Origin: Aegilops tauschii subsp. strangulata
Taxonomy: Eukaryota; Streptophyta; Magnoliopsida; Poales; Poaceae
DNA: 64,000 nucleotides
Direction: 5' to 3'
Assembly: GCF_002575655.3 (NCBI RefSeq)
Contig: NC_053037.3
Coordinates: forward strand, 572,176,880-572,240,879
Shown here: piece after piece, positions 11,786 through 21,768 of the stretch
Position numbering within the stretch: position 1 is the stretch's first letter
Layout: every line of letters starts with the position of its first letter
Notes under the pieces: model-generated
Database searches by the model: none
Told to the model about the DNA's origin: nothing
The model's input: only the letters and a program-made list of their open reading frames with translations
Position numbers and translations under genes: made by a program

Positions 11786-12529
11786 TTATCAAAGTATTTT
11801 CTATTCAAAATCATTAAAAGCAAAATGAATTTTCATAAACAACTTTTTTGTTACAAACTTTAATAGAAAAAAGAATTATCATAAAATAAAAAAATAAGTA
11901 ATTAGAAACAAAATCATATAAACGATAATAAAATATATAAGTAGACACAAAATAAAATAAAATAAACTTTAATAACATAAATGAAATTTATGAAACTAAA
12001 ATTATCAAAGTATTTTCTGTTCAAAACATTATAAGCAACCTCTACTAAAATTATATAAAATTCATGCAACTAAAATTATCAAAGTATTTTCTGTTCAAAA
12101 TCATTAAAAGAAAATAGAATTTTCATAAAGAACTTTTTTTGTTAGAAACTTTAATAGCAAAAAGAATTATCATAAAATAAAATAAATAAGTAATTAGAAA
12201 CAAAATAAAATAAATAAGTATTTTGTTGTAAGTAGAAACAAAACAAAACAAGCAAAAAATAAAACAAAAAACTAGTAAAAAATAAAAAAAATTGCCACCT
12301 ACTGGGCCACCACGGAGTGAATACGACTAGAAACCCATCAATGGGCCAGGATTCAGGCCCGTAGAAGGCCCAGTAGGCCCATCTGGCATAGCAGTGACAA
12401 TTAGGCCCGTAAGCCTTCAATAGAAAGGAGCTCGAGAGGGGTGCGGCAGTGGGGCTTATAAACCACTTCGCGCCCCTCTCAACCAGCGAGGTGGGACTAA
12501 ACTCCCACCACCACGCCGCTGTGCGCGGC
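11786..12529 (+). other. CACTA-1 AT-rich spacer
   Basis: Strongly A/T-rich sequence with internal short repeats (TTATCAAAGTATTTTCT occurs three times) to about 12290. A mixed segment then leads into the palindromic region. No gene is seen. Confidence 0.6.
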
Positions 12530-12783
12530 CTTTAGTCTCGGTTGGTGGCACCAACCGGGACTAAAAGGGTGGCATTGGTACCGGTTCGTGCCACCAACCG
12601 GTACCAATGCCCCCCTTTAGTACCGGTTGGTGCCACCAACCGGGACCAAAGGCCGCCGCTTCCCGCCCTTTGGGCTGCTGAAAAGAGACCTTTGGTCCCG
12701 GTTGGTGGAACCAACCGGGACTAAAGGGGGGCATTGGTACCGGTTGGTGCCACGAACCGGTACTAATGCCCTTGGTATATAAG
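12530..12783 (+). promoter_or_regulatory. CACTA-1 internal palindromic promoter region
   Basis: Alternating motifs TTTAGTCCCGGTTGG / CCAACCGGGAC and GGTACCGGTT variants form several hairpin-capable pairs over 250 bp, ending in TATATAAG at 12776-12783. The leader of the second gene follows. The motif type matches subterminal protein-binding repeats, so this is either the promoter of gene 2 or the 5' terminus of a second CACTA. Confidence 0.6.
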
Positions 12784-12825
12784 AAAACACTTTGCGTTTT
12801 TCACACTCATCTCTGTAGTTGCCCC

Positions 12826-13080
12826 GCCCCGACGACGCCACCAGGCTGCCCGAGCTCGCCCCGTCGACGCCGTCGCCGCCCTCTGCCCCGTTGACGCCGC
12901 CGCCCCTGCCCCGACCACGCCGTCGTCGCCCTGCCCCGCCCCGACCACGCCGCCGTCGCCCTGCCCCGCCCCGACCACGCCGCCGTCGCCCCTGCCACGG
13001 CCCGACCACGCCGCCGTCGCCCCTGCCCCGCCCCGATCACGCCGCCGTCGCCTCTGCCCCTGCCCCGACCACGCTGGTCA
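12826..13080 (+). repeat. GC-rich ~28-bp minisatellite in the gene 2 leader
   Basis: About six imperfect copies of CTGCCCCGCCCCGACCACGC plus CGCCGTCGC, unit 27-33 bp. Open frames on both strands here (proline/arginine-rich) are by-products of the repeat. Confidence 0.75.
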
Positions 13081-13465
13081 GGTCGGCGCGCCCCCTTCCT
13101 CCCTGTTTTTTTCCCACATTTATATGATGTTTTTTTCTTCAGATTATATGTATATGTGTGAGTATATGTATGTGTGTATATATGATTATATGTCCTTTTT
13201 TCAGATTTTTTGTTCATATATATGATGATTTGTTTTTTGCTTTTTTATAAAAATGTATATATGTATGTATGTTCTCTGTGTATATATGTTCATATATGCA
13301 AAAGTTAGATTTTTAGAAAAGTTTTATCTATATATGTTCTCTGATTTAGTACATTTTAGGTTAGTTTCATTTTTAGAAAAGTTTTATATATTTAGGAAGA
13401 AGGAAGCGAGAACGAAGAAGGAGAAGAAGAAGAAAAGGTTTTATATATGCATATTTTTAGAAAAG

Positions 13466-13528
<63 letters not shown>
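13466..13528. repeat. (TA)n microsatellite
   Basis: About 31 uninterrupted TA dinucleotides within the CACTA-1 gene 2 leader/intron. Confidence 0.97.
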
Positions 13529-13530
<2 letters not shown>

Positions 13531-14239
13531 AAAGTTACATTTTGAGAAAAGTTTTATATATCTAGCTAGGAAGAAGGAAGAAGAAGAAAAAGAAGGAGAG
13601 GAAAAAGGAAAATAAGAAGAGGAAGAAAGGAGAAGAAGGGGAGAAATAAATAAGAAGAGGAAAAAAGAAGAAAATTCTATTTTTTTTTCTTCTTCTCTTC
13701 TATCCCGATAACTTCAACACGAGGGGGGTCGATATACCCCCTCCCCGATAACATTATTTTCCCATGTATGTATGTCGTCGTTGTCGACATAACCCCCTCC
13801 CGGATAACTTCGACATGAGGGGCGGTCGATATATATACCCCCTCTCGACCGTGATAACTTATACCACGGGAGCACCCCCCGGCCCTCTCGCTCGACCAAA
13901 ACTCTCGAGGACACCCAAACCCTAGAAAAAAACGATGTCGGTCTCCTACCCCCTCCCGCCGCGCCCCTACCCGATCGACAAACTCTCTTGAGGCCACCCA
14001 AATTTACCAAGTTAAAAGAGCGTTGTCGTCGAGGCCACCCCGAACCCTTGAAGCATTGTTGAGGCCACCCCAAACCCTTGAAGCGTTGCCGAGGCCACCC
14101 CAAACCCTAGAGAAGCGTCGAGGCCAGGCCACTAATATGATTCCTTATTGTGCTGCTAGCTAGTTCTACGTTTGCCACTAATATATCCATCTGTCATGTT
14201 TGAATAATAATTGCCATGTTGTAAATATTTGCAGAAACT
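13529..14239 (+). other. CACTA-1 gene 2 leader/intron with ~30-bp repeats
   Basis: Purine-rich, then T-rich sequence. From about 13990 to 14130 there are four tandem copies of a ~30-bp unit (GAGGCCACCCCAAACCCTTG). An acceptor TTTGCAG at 14228-14234 precedes the ATG at 14240. No separate gene is seen. Confidence 0.55.
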
Positions 14240-16027
14240 ATGGATCCGCACCCTCGAGACGAAGCAAAAGAAGCAGTGTTGGGGGAGATAATCGCACACG
14301 GAAGTGATGCCGTCTTGTCGTTTCTCAACGACACATGCACCGATGGTCTTGAAAGACAGGATGAAGAAGCAGGCTACGACGATGATCAAACAATGGAGGA
14401 GGAAGGACACCGTGATGACGGCTCCGGTGACCGAATGGAGGAAGGACACCATGATGACGGCTCCGGTGACCGAATGGAGGAGGAGGACACCGTGATGACG
14501 GCTTCGGTGACCGAATCGAGGAGGAAGGACACCGTGATGACGGCTCAGGTGACCGAACGGAGTCCGGCCAGGTATATATATTAATTAATTAAGCATGTGC
14601 TGACTATATAGCTAATTGATGCATTAATTGTTTTTGGTATGTACACATATTAAATCTCTTCTTTTTCTTCTTTTCTATCCCTCCGGATCGAGCAACACTT
14701 CGGTAACGAGACGTGGCCTGAAGAGAAAGTTGCGCACGGATGAAAGGTACACGATCATCGAAATTGATCGCGCTGGCCAACCGATTGAACCCCTCCGGAC
14801 CAAGCAAAAATTCAATGCTTAGTGCGGGGTTCTAGTTAGGGACATGATCCCGATCAGCATCGAGCAATGGTTGAAGCCTAAGGACATAGACTCTCGGGTG
14901 TCTTATGTCAGTGATAGGCAGAAAGCTGATCTTTGGACCGCGCTGTAGGAAAATTTCACCTTCCCGCCAGAGGAAGATCCGGAGAATCCAGTTAAAAAGC
15001 CAATGATCAAGGCTTATGCTCTTAGGAAGATGGCTGAGCTATTCAGGAGGTGGAAGAATGAGCTGAGATCATCGTTTGTCGACCAAGACAAGACTCCAGA
15101 ATTCATCGGCCGATTTGAGAAGGTCAAAGATCAGTGGCCCGCATTTGTCACCAAAAAGAAATCTAAGAGAGCAGCGAAGATGTCAGCGACAAACAAGAAA
15201 AATGCTGCAAAGAAGAAGAATCACCATCACACGGGGTCAGGTGGCTACCTGAAAGCCCGGCCGTTGTGGGACAAGGCTAAGAATGACCTCATTGATAAAG
15301 GGATCGAACCAGAGATGCGACGCTGGCCAGACCGTTGCAGGACTTGGTTCTTCGGGGTTGGGGGAAAATTGGACCCTGTAACAGGGAAGTGCGTTTGGAC
15401 CAACGAGCAGCTGGACACACCCATCGAGAAGCTTCAAGAGTATATCAAAAAAGCGCAGCAAGGGACGTTCGTTCCGGACAGAGAGAACGACGAGCTCACA
15501 GAGGCCCTCGGGAACCCTGAGCACCCCGGACGGACACGAGGCACGCCAGGCTCCCTTTCGTAGAAGGCTGGATTTCCCGACGCAGGCGGTTACAAACACC
15601 GGGAGAGGAAGAAGAAAAAGGAGTTGACCCAACTACAGGCGCTGCACGCAAGGGTACAAGTGCTAGAGGAACGAGACGCAGTTCGCAGCACGCGACCTGC
15701 CGAAGCTACACCCGAAGCTACCCCGCCATCTCAGCGGAGAAGCAGCGTGGCTTCCACGGAGCTGCTTCAGGAGCCTGTCTTCATGGCTCCTGCTAGCTAT
15801 CCCGTGGATGCTATCATGGAGTCTCAGCATTGCCACCTTATGACGCAGTGGATGGAATTGAAAGTCAAGGCGGCTGTTGGCTCTGTTGCACCTCCTGAAC
15901 CTGGCGCAACTTTTCACTGCCGGCCGATTCCAGAAGGATATGCTAGGGTGATGGTGGATGAAATCACAGAAGGATTTGAGGACCTCCAGCTTGACCACCC
16001 TACGGGTGACGGGGAGACTCGGCTGGT

Positions 16028-19000
16028 GTAACACCCCGAGAATCATGCTACAGTAACTCTCTGTGATTAAGCTAATCATGTTGCTAAACAGGGCTTGATC
16101 ACATTTGAATCACATTTCTTTTCAAACTCCTAATTCAAACTTCAATTAAATTTAAAATGGAAAATAAAAGTTTTCAAAAATTTAAACAAAAATGTTCGGG
16201 CCATGCCAGAAATTGCACTGATAATTATTGTGGAGAAAACACATTTTTATAAAATGCCTAAATACTTTTAAATGAAATAAAACAGAAAAGGAAATAAATA
16301 AATAAAAAGAAAATACAAAAGAAAACAGAACAAACAAAGAAAAAAAAGAAGGAGAAGGCCCCCCCCACTGGACCCCTGGCCCAACTGGGCCGACCCCCGG
16401 CCCAGCCGGCCTAGCCCACCTCTCCCACTCGCCCTCCCCTTCCCTGTTCCCCCGACCGGGGTCGGAACAGGGGCCGGTCCCCGCCGCACCCCCTCGCCGG
16501 CGACGGGGGAGGATAAGGACGCCAGCGCCCCCCCCCCCCCCGCCTCCTCGGGCCCCTCTCCCACTCGCCCCCGCTCACCTCTCGGCCTCTACGCCTCTCT
16601 CTTCCCCCCCAGATCCGCGCCGCTCCTTCCTTCCCCACGCCCGACGCGGTCGCCGCCGTTCTCCGTCGTTCACACGGCCACCGTGCCCACCTCGCCGCCC
16701 CACGGTGTCTCCAAGGACCGCCGTCGCCCGCTGCTTCGTCTGGTGCAGCCCGTTGGAGACCGGAGCCCCTACAACGAGCACACCGAGCTCGTCTTCAACT
16801 TCGGTCGCCGGCGACCCCTTTCTTCCCCGGCGCCGACCTGCTGCTCCTAAGCCTCTCACCGGCCTCCGTGTGCCGCGCGGTGAGCTTCTCCCCCTCCTCC
16901 CCTGTCCTTTCGCTCTCGCGCGCCCCCTAGCTGCTTCCCCACGCGCGCCCGAACGCAGCGCCGCGGAGTTCGTCACCGGCGGGTCTCCGGTGACCAATTG
17001 GTCATGGGCGTATGCCCGTTAGCTTGACCGCATCATGCAGCACCCGCCTAGCTGGTTAGTTTGGCCGCTCGCGCGCTCTAACGCCGCACCCGCTCCAGCC
17101 CGAACTCCGGCGCCGCTTTTGCTCGTCGCCGGCGCCGTTTCCGGCAGCTCCATCACCGGCCGGTCTCACCACGCGACGCGGCGGGCTCTCCCCGTTCGAA
17201 CGCACCCACCCGCGCCCGTGTAGGCCCCCTGTAGACGAATCTCGACGGGGCCGAGCGCCCTCCGCCGCGTTTTCGTGCTCGCCGGCGTTCAACCGCCGGC
17301 CTGCTGAGCTGGCACACCTGGGGCCACCCCTGGGTCACTGCCAGCGGGCCCCGCAGGCCCCGTTGACTGGGTCAACCCAGTCAACGTGCTGACTGGGCAG
17401 GCCCAGCCACTGACATGCGGGCCCCGCCGCATAATTAACAAAAAAAATGTTTTTATAAATAAAACTAATTAATTAACCTGATCAGTCACTGACAGGTGGG
17501 CCCAGTAGTTTTACTAACTAAATTTAGATTAGTTTGAACTCTGTTTAACCCACTGTCTATGACAGGTGGGTCCCCCGTGTCAGTTTTGACCAGTCAACCG
17601 GACTGTTGACCGCTGACGTCACTCATACGTCATGCTGACGTCATATCCCTTTTCTGTTAATTAAATAATTCCAGAAATTCAAATAATCTTTGAAAATTCA
17701 TATCTTTTAAACCGTAACTCGGATGAAAATGTTTTCTACATGAAAGTTTCTCAGAACGACGAGACGAATCCGAATACGCAGTCCGTTCGTCCACCACACC
17801 TCCCTGACCTATCGAACTAGCAACTTTCCCCCTCCGGTCCGTCTGTCCGAAAACGCGAAACATCGGGAATACTTTCCCAGATGTTCCCCCCCTTCGGCGG
17901 TACCACCTACTGTCGCGTTAGGGCACACCTCGCACTGTTCATTGTCATGTCACGCATCGTCATGCTTATGTTTGCATTGTATTTACTGTTTCTTCCCCCT
18001 CTTCTCTCCGGTAGACTACGAGACCGACCCTGCCGCTGCCCAGTTCGACTACGGAGTCGACGACCCCTCCTACTTGCCAGAGCAACCAGGCAAGCCCCCC
18101 CCGCCCCCCTTGATCACCAGATATCGCCTATTCTTCTCTATACTGCTTGCATTAGAGTAGTGTAGCATGTTACTGCTTTTCGATATCCTATCTTGATGCA
18201 TAGCCTATCCTTGCTACTACTGTTGTTACCTTTACCTGCAATCCTACATGCTTAGTATAGGATGCTAGTTCTCCATCAGTGGCCCTACATTCTTGTCCGT
18301 CTGCTGTGCTATGCTAACGGGCCGTGATCACCTGGGCGGTGATCACGGGTATATACTTATATACTATATACATGACACATGTGATGACTAATGTCGGGTC
18401 GGCTCGTAGGAGTACCCGCAAGTGGATCTTTGTGGCGGAGCGACAGGGCAGGTTGAGACCGCCTAGGTGAGAGGTGGGCCTGGCCCTGGTCGGCGTTCGC
18501 GGTTACTTAACACGCTTAACGAGATCTTGGTATTTGATCTGAGTCTGGCCATTTGGTCTATACACACTAGCCATCTACGCGGGAGTAGTTATGGGTATCC
18601 CGGCGTCGTGGTATCAGCCGAAGCCTTCTTGACGTCAGCGACTGAGTGGCGCGCGCCGGATTGGACTGGAACGCCACTAGGCTAGGTCTGCTTCCGGCCG
18701 CGTACGCAACGTGCAGGTGTGCATAGGGCGATGGGCCCAGACCCTTGCGCGCATAGGGTTAGACCGGCATGCTAACCTCTCTGTTGTGCTTAGGTGGGGC
18801 TGCGACGCGTTGATCTTACGAGGCCGGGCATGACCCAGAAAAGTGTGTCCGGCCAAATGGGATCGAGCGTGTTGGGTTATGTGGTGCACCCCTGCAGGGA
18901 AGTTTATCTATTCGAATAGCCGTGTCCCTCGGTAAAAGGACGACCCGGAGTTGTACCTTGACCTTATGACAACTAGAACTGGATACTGAATAAAATACAC

Positions 19001-19741
19001 CCTTCCAAGTGCCAGATACAACCCGGTGATCGCTCTCTAATAGGGCGACGAGGAGGGGATCGCCGGGTAGGATTATGCTATGCGATACTACTTGGAGGAC
19101 TTCAATCTACTCTCTTCTACATGCTGCAAGATGGAGATGGCCAGAAGCGTAGTCTTCGACAGGACTAGCTATCCCCCTTTTATTCTGGCCTTCTGCAGTT
19201 CAGTCCACTGATATGCCCCTTTACACATATACCCATGCATATGTAGTGTAGCTTCTTGCTTGCGAGTACTTTGGATGACTACTCACGGTTGCTTCTCTCC
19301 CTCTTTTCCCCCTTTTCTTTTCTATCTGGTTGTCACAACCAGATGCTGGAGTCCAGGAGCCAGACGCCACCGTCGACGACGACACCTACGACACTGGAGG
19401 TGCCTACTACTACGTGCAGCCCGCTGACGACGACCAGGAGTAGTTAGGAGGATCCCAGGCAGGAGGCCTGTGCCTCGTTCGATCTGTATCCCAGTTTGTG
19501 CTAGCCTTCTTAAGGCAAACTTGTTTAACTTATGTCTGTACTCAGATATTGTTGCTTCCGCTGACTCGTCTGTGATCGAGCACTTGTATTCGAGCCCTCG
19601 AGGCCCCTGGCTTGTATTATGATGCTTGTATGACTTATTTATGTTTTAGAGTTGTGTTGTGATATCTTCCCGTGAGTCCCTGATCTTGGTCGTACACATT
19701 TGCGTGCATGATTAGTGTACGGTCAAATCGGGGGCGTCACA
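16028..19741 (+). mobile_element. 3.7-kb LTR-like insertion (probable solo LTR), TSD GCTGG
   Basis: It starts TGTAACACCCCG and ends GGGGGCGTCACA, so it has TG..CA ends, and is flanked by GCTGG on both sides (16023-16027 and 19742-19746; the flanking coding sequence is continuous across one copy). A 5-bp duplication plus TG..CA fits an LTR-retrotransposon solo LTR of a large-LTR family. I cannot name it with confidence; Sukkula-type LARD elements are one candidate. No second copy, primer site or polypurine tract lies in the insertion. It has a gene-like organisation: GC-rich leader, CpG-rich first exon-like part, introns and a polyadenylation-like end. Confidence 0.7.
18015..19443 (+). CDS. 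Candidate spliced acidic Tyr-rich reading frame inside the LTR-like insertion (partial)
   Basis: Two segments join in phase. 18015-18089 follows an acceptor (CCGGTAG) and encodes a tail ending PSYLPEQP. It meets a GC-type donor (CAG/GCAAGC). 19343-19443 follows the acceptor CACAACCAG, encodes DDDTYDTGGAYYYVQPADDD and ends in TAG at 19441. Both junctions are phase 1, giving an uninterrupted C-terminal stretch of about 57 residues rich in Asp, Tyr and Pro. No start or upstream exon was identified; a GC-rich leader with a donor-like GTGAGC near 16880 lies upstream. I do not recognise a domain. It could be chance, an LTR-borne gene or a captured host exon pair. Confidence 0.3.
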
Positions 19742-20455
19742 GCTGGGTTCTTTTCTAAAGACTCCATGCCTATGGAGGAAGGAGCTCATCAACCTTCTGA
19801 ACTGGACGCCTCCGCCTCCTCCTCCGACGACGAGTCAGGGCACTCCGCCTCCTCCTCCACCTCCTCCTCCGGTGAGTGATCAGGGCACTCAGGCTCCTTC
19901 TCCGGCGCGTGGCGGCACTCCGCCTCCTTCTCCGCCTGCGCCGGCGCGCCCGAGCAGCCATCAGCCTCCTCCTTCTCCGCCTCGCCAGCAAGGGCGGAAG
20001 AGACCCGCTGCCGTCCCGTCTGCTCCGGCGCGTCGTAGTCCTTCTCCTCCGCCTCGTAAGCAAGCATGAAAGAAGACAGCCGCAGCCGCTCCTTCTGCTC
20101 CGGCTTCTAGCAGTACAGCCAGAGGCGGGAGGCAATACAGATACGGTCCACCTCTCAAGCCTCTAGAGAAGTTACCGTACGAGAGGACCGTGGAAGAAAA
20201 CAAGAAGATCGTGGAAAAAGAAGTGAAGGACTTCTTTGAAGGGGTGAAAGCAAAGAGACATCCACCTCCGGAGGAGAAGGTAGATCCGGTGAAAGCAAAG
20301 CGCACAATCGATGCCCTGAGGAAACCACCAAAGTCTCCGCCGAAAACCAACTATGAGCGCGTTACTGAAAAGGTATATATCGAAGCGGAGCGGTCGGGAA
20401 GTATTATAAGTGATCAAAGGTTGAGATTAGCGTCACGAGCGAGGCAAAAGCAATA

Positions 20456-21472
20456 TACCAGGCTGCAGTGCATACAACTATTGGCAATGGTGACAAGGCC
20501 CTATTCTGGAAAGATAGATGGTTTGATGGCAACAGGATACAAGATGTGGCACCAAGCATCTACGGTGTGGTGGCCCCTAGGACTAGGGCCTCGCGAACTG
20601 TACGTCAAGCTCTACAAGACAACGCTTGGGCGACAGACGTTGGACCCAACCTCGGGATAGAAAACATCGACGAATACTTTCAACTATGGGACTTGCTGGC
20701 TGAAGTAGATCTACATGAAGAAAGGTAAGACGCCATCTGTTGGGCATGGGAAGCCAACGGTTCCTATTCCATATGCTCTGCATACGCGGCACGGTTCATA
20801 GGTCGTGAGGTGGCTCCATACGCGGACTTTGTCTGGAAGCACAAGGCGCCACTACAATGTCGCTTCTTCGCGTGGCTGGCTATGCGAAACCGCTGTTGGA
20901 CGTCGGATCGTTTGGCTCGAAGAGGCCTCCCACACCAAGCTACGTGCCCCTTCTACAACCAGCAAGGTGAAACAATCAACCACATCCTTGTAACTTGCGT
21001 CTTCGCGAGAACATTGTGGCTTTGGATTTGGGAGGCCCTGGGCGAGCCAGATAAGGCTCCTGGGAGAGAGGACGAGTTGGTGGAGTGGTGCTCCACACGA
21101 GTGGCTACACAATGCATACTAAGAGACTTAAAGGCAATCCTCACACTATGCTTGTGGGAATTGTGGAAACACCGCAACGCCATTATATTCGACGGTGAGA
21201 CACCATCACTCCAAACGGCACTCCGTGACATTGATCGTGAAGGACGCACTTGGAGATTGGTAGGGAAATTTAAGGGTGACATAGAATTTTTCTTTGGTGG
21301 TATCCATAGGCGGGCTAGCGGTGAATAATCCCGAACGAGCTGTGTGTGTGGAGGTGGAGGCCTAGGCCTGTGTGAGCCTTGTAATTACGGTTGTAAACTT
21401 TGTGGAGGGTCTCTTTGCCCCTTTTTTCTTTAATATATGATATGCACACTCGTGCATATTCTAGAAAAAAAA
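20456..21472 (+). pseudogene. LINE C-terminal fragment with zf-RVT domain and 3' tail, right piece
   Basis: Encodes the LINE continuation: AAVHTTIGNGDKALFWKDRW, then after a stop at about 20726 the zinc-binding reverse-transcriptase region (WKHKAPLQCRFFAWLA; CPFYNQQGETINHILVTC; LWELWKHRNAIIFDG), ending at 21328. The 3' UTR ends in an A-run near 21463-21471. The left junction (about 20455) abuts the truncated CACTA-1 gene. Together with 1-259 it is one LINE split by CACTA-1, with an estimated 450 bp missing. The LINE end lies about 300 bp upstream of an intact F-box gene. Confidence 0.85.
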
Positions 21473-21768
21473 AGTTTTACTATCAACGTGGTATATGCCC
21501 AACTCATAAAAAAAACATGATAGCATGCCTTGGCCCAAAGTAAGCTGAATTTGGTACTCCGGTCTTTACTTCTCCATTAGATCATTTGCCTTCCCTGAGA
21601 GGCTATCGGGTGGGGCCCGAAGCCACTGTCATTGAGATAATCGGAAGGCAAATCATCCAACCCCTTGTAATGTGGGGCAATTCATCCAATCCCGTAGAGA
21701 AATTCACCCCTAAAAAAACTTGCAGAGAAATCCCCTTTCTTCTGAGAAATCCCCCAGATCCAAAAATC
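21473..21768 (+). promoter_or_regulatory. Upstream region of the F-box gene at 21769
   Basis: 296 bp between the LINE A-tail and the start codon. No convincing TATA box is seen. The reading frame of the gene stays open upstream to 21586, but ATG 21769 is preferred because the F-box follows at the usual distance. The promoter may have been partly replaced by the LINE. Confidence 0.4.

Larger units (their letters stand above)
260..20455 (+). mobile_element. CACTA-1: En/Spm-superfamily DNA transposon, right end deleted
   Basis: The left terminus reads CACTAGTAGAAAAAGGGG and is followed by inverted copies of a CCCGGTTCG / CGAACCGGG motif, as in Triticeae CACTA elements. Inside, in order: TATA box, small gene 893-1340, 337-bp tandem repeats, AT-rich segment, a second palindrome-rich promoter region, and a Ptta/En/Spm-like gene from 14240. 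The usual large transposase gene (TNPD/TNP2) between the small gene and the 337-bp array is absent, so this is a non-autonomous deletion derivative. No right TIR is found; similarity stops near 20455 against LINE sequence. Two CACTA elements side by side (break near 12.5 kb) is an alternative reading. Nested insertions are at 1775-10416 and 16028-19741. Confidence 0.8.
14240..20455 (+). pseudogene. CACTA-1 second protein (Ptta/En/Spm-like), truncated and interrupted
   Basis: Exon 1 is 14240-14571 (MDPHPRDEAKEAVL; acidic; donor GTATAT). Exon 2 begins near 14690 (no clear AG acceptor remains) and runs to 16027, resuming at 19742 after the LTR-like insertion. It contains a basic plant-transposase region (LFRRWKNELRSSF; WPAFVTKKKSKRAAKM), a coiled coil (ELTQLQALHARVQVLEERD) and a long proline/serine-rich tract. 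Its last recognisable part is KVDPVKAKRTIDALRKPPKS near 20300. In-frame stops lie near 14819, 14947, 15561 and 20066. Exon 1 holds four ~42-bp repeats, the third one base short, which shifts the frame. The 3' end is lost at the LINE junction. Confidence 0.8.

Noticed and set aside
10505..11823. Series of ~90-residue minus-strand frames (MKVGMVSSFxPHSMCKK)
   Set aside because: They repeat with the 337-bp tandem units, lack splice or promoter context and show no domain; non-coding CACTA repeat.
12617..13217. Arg/Gly- and Pro-rich frames on both strands
   Set aside because: By-products of the GC-rich ~28-bp minisatellite in the CACTA-1 leader.
13253..13615. 120-residue frame through the (TA)n tract
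   Set aside because: Composition Tyr/Ile and Lys/Glu arises from TA and purine repeats only.
16705..17223. GC-rich frames resembling first exons (MSPRTAVARCF and others)
   Set aside because: No domain, overlapping frames on both strands; kept only as a possible leader of the LTR-like insertion.
19770..20135. Arg-rich and acidic minus-strand frames
   Set aside because: Shadows of the proline/serine-codon repeats in the CACTA-1 gene on the plus strand.
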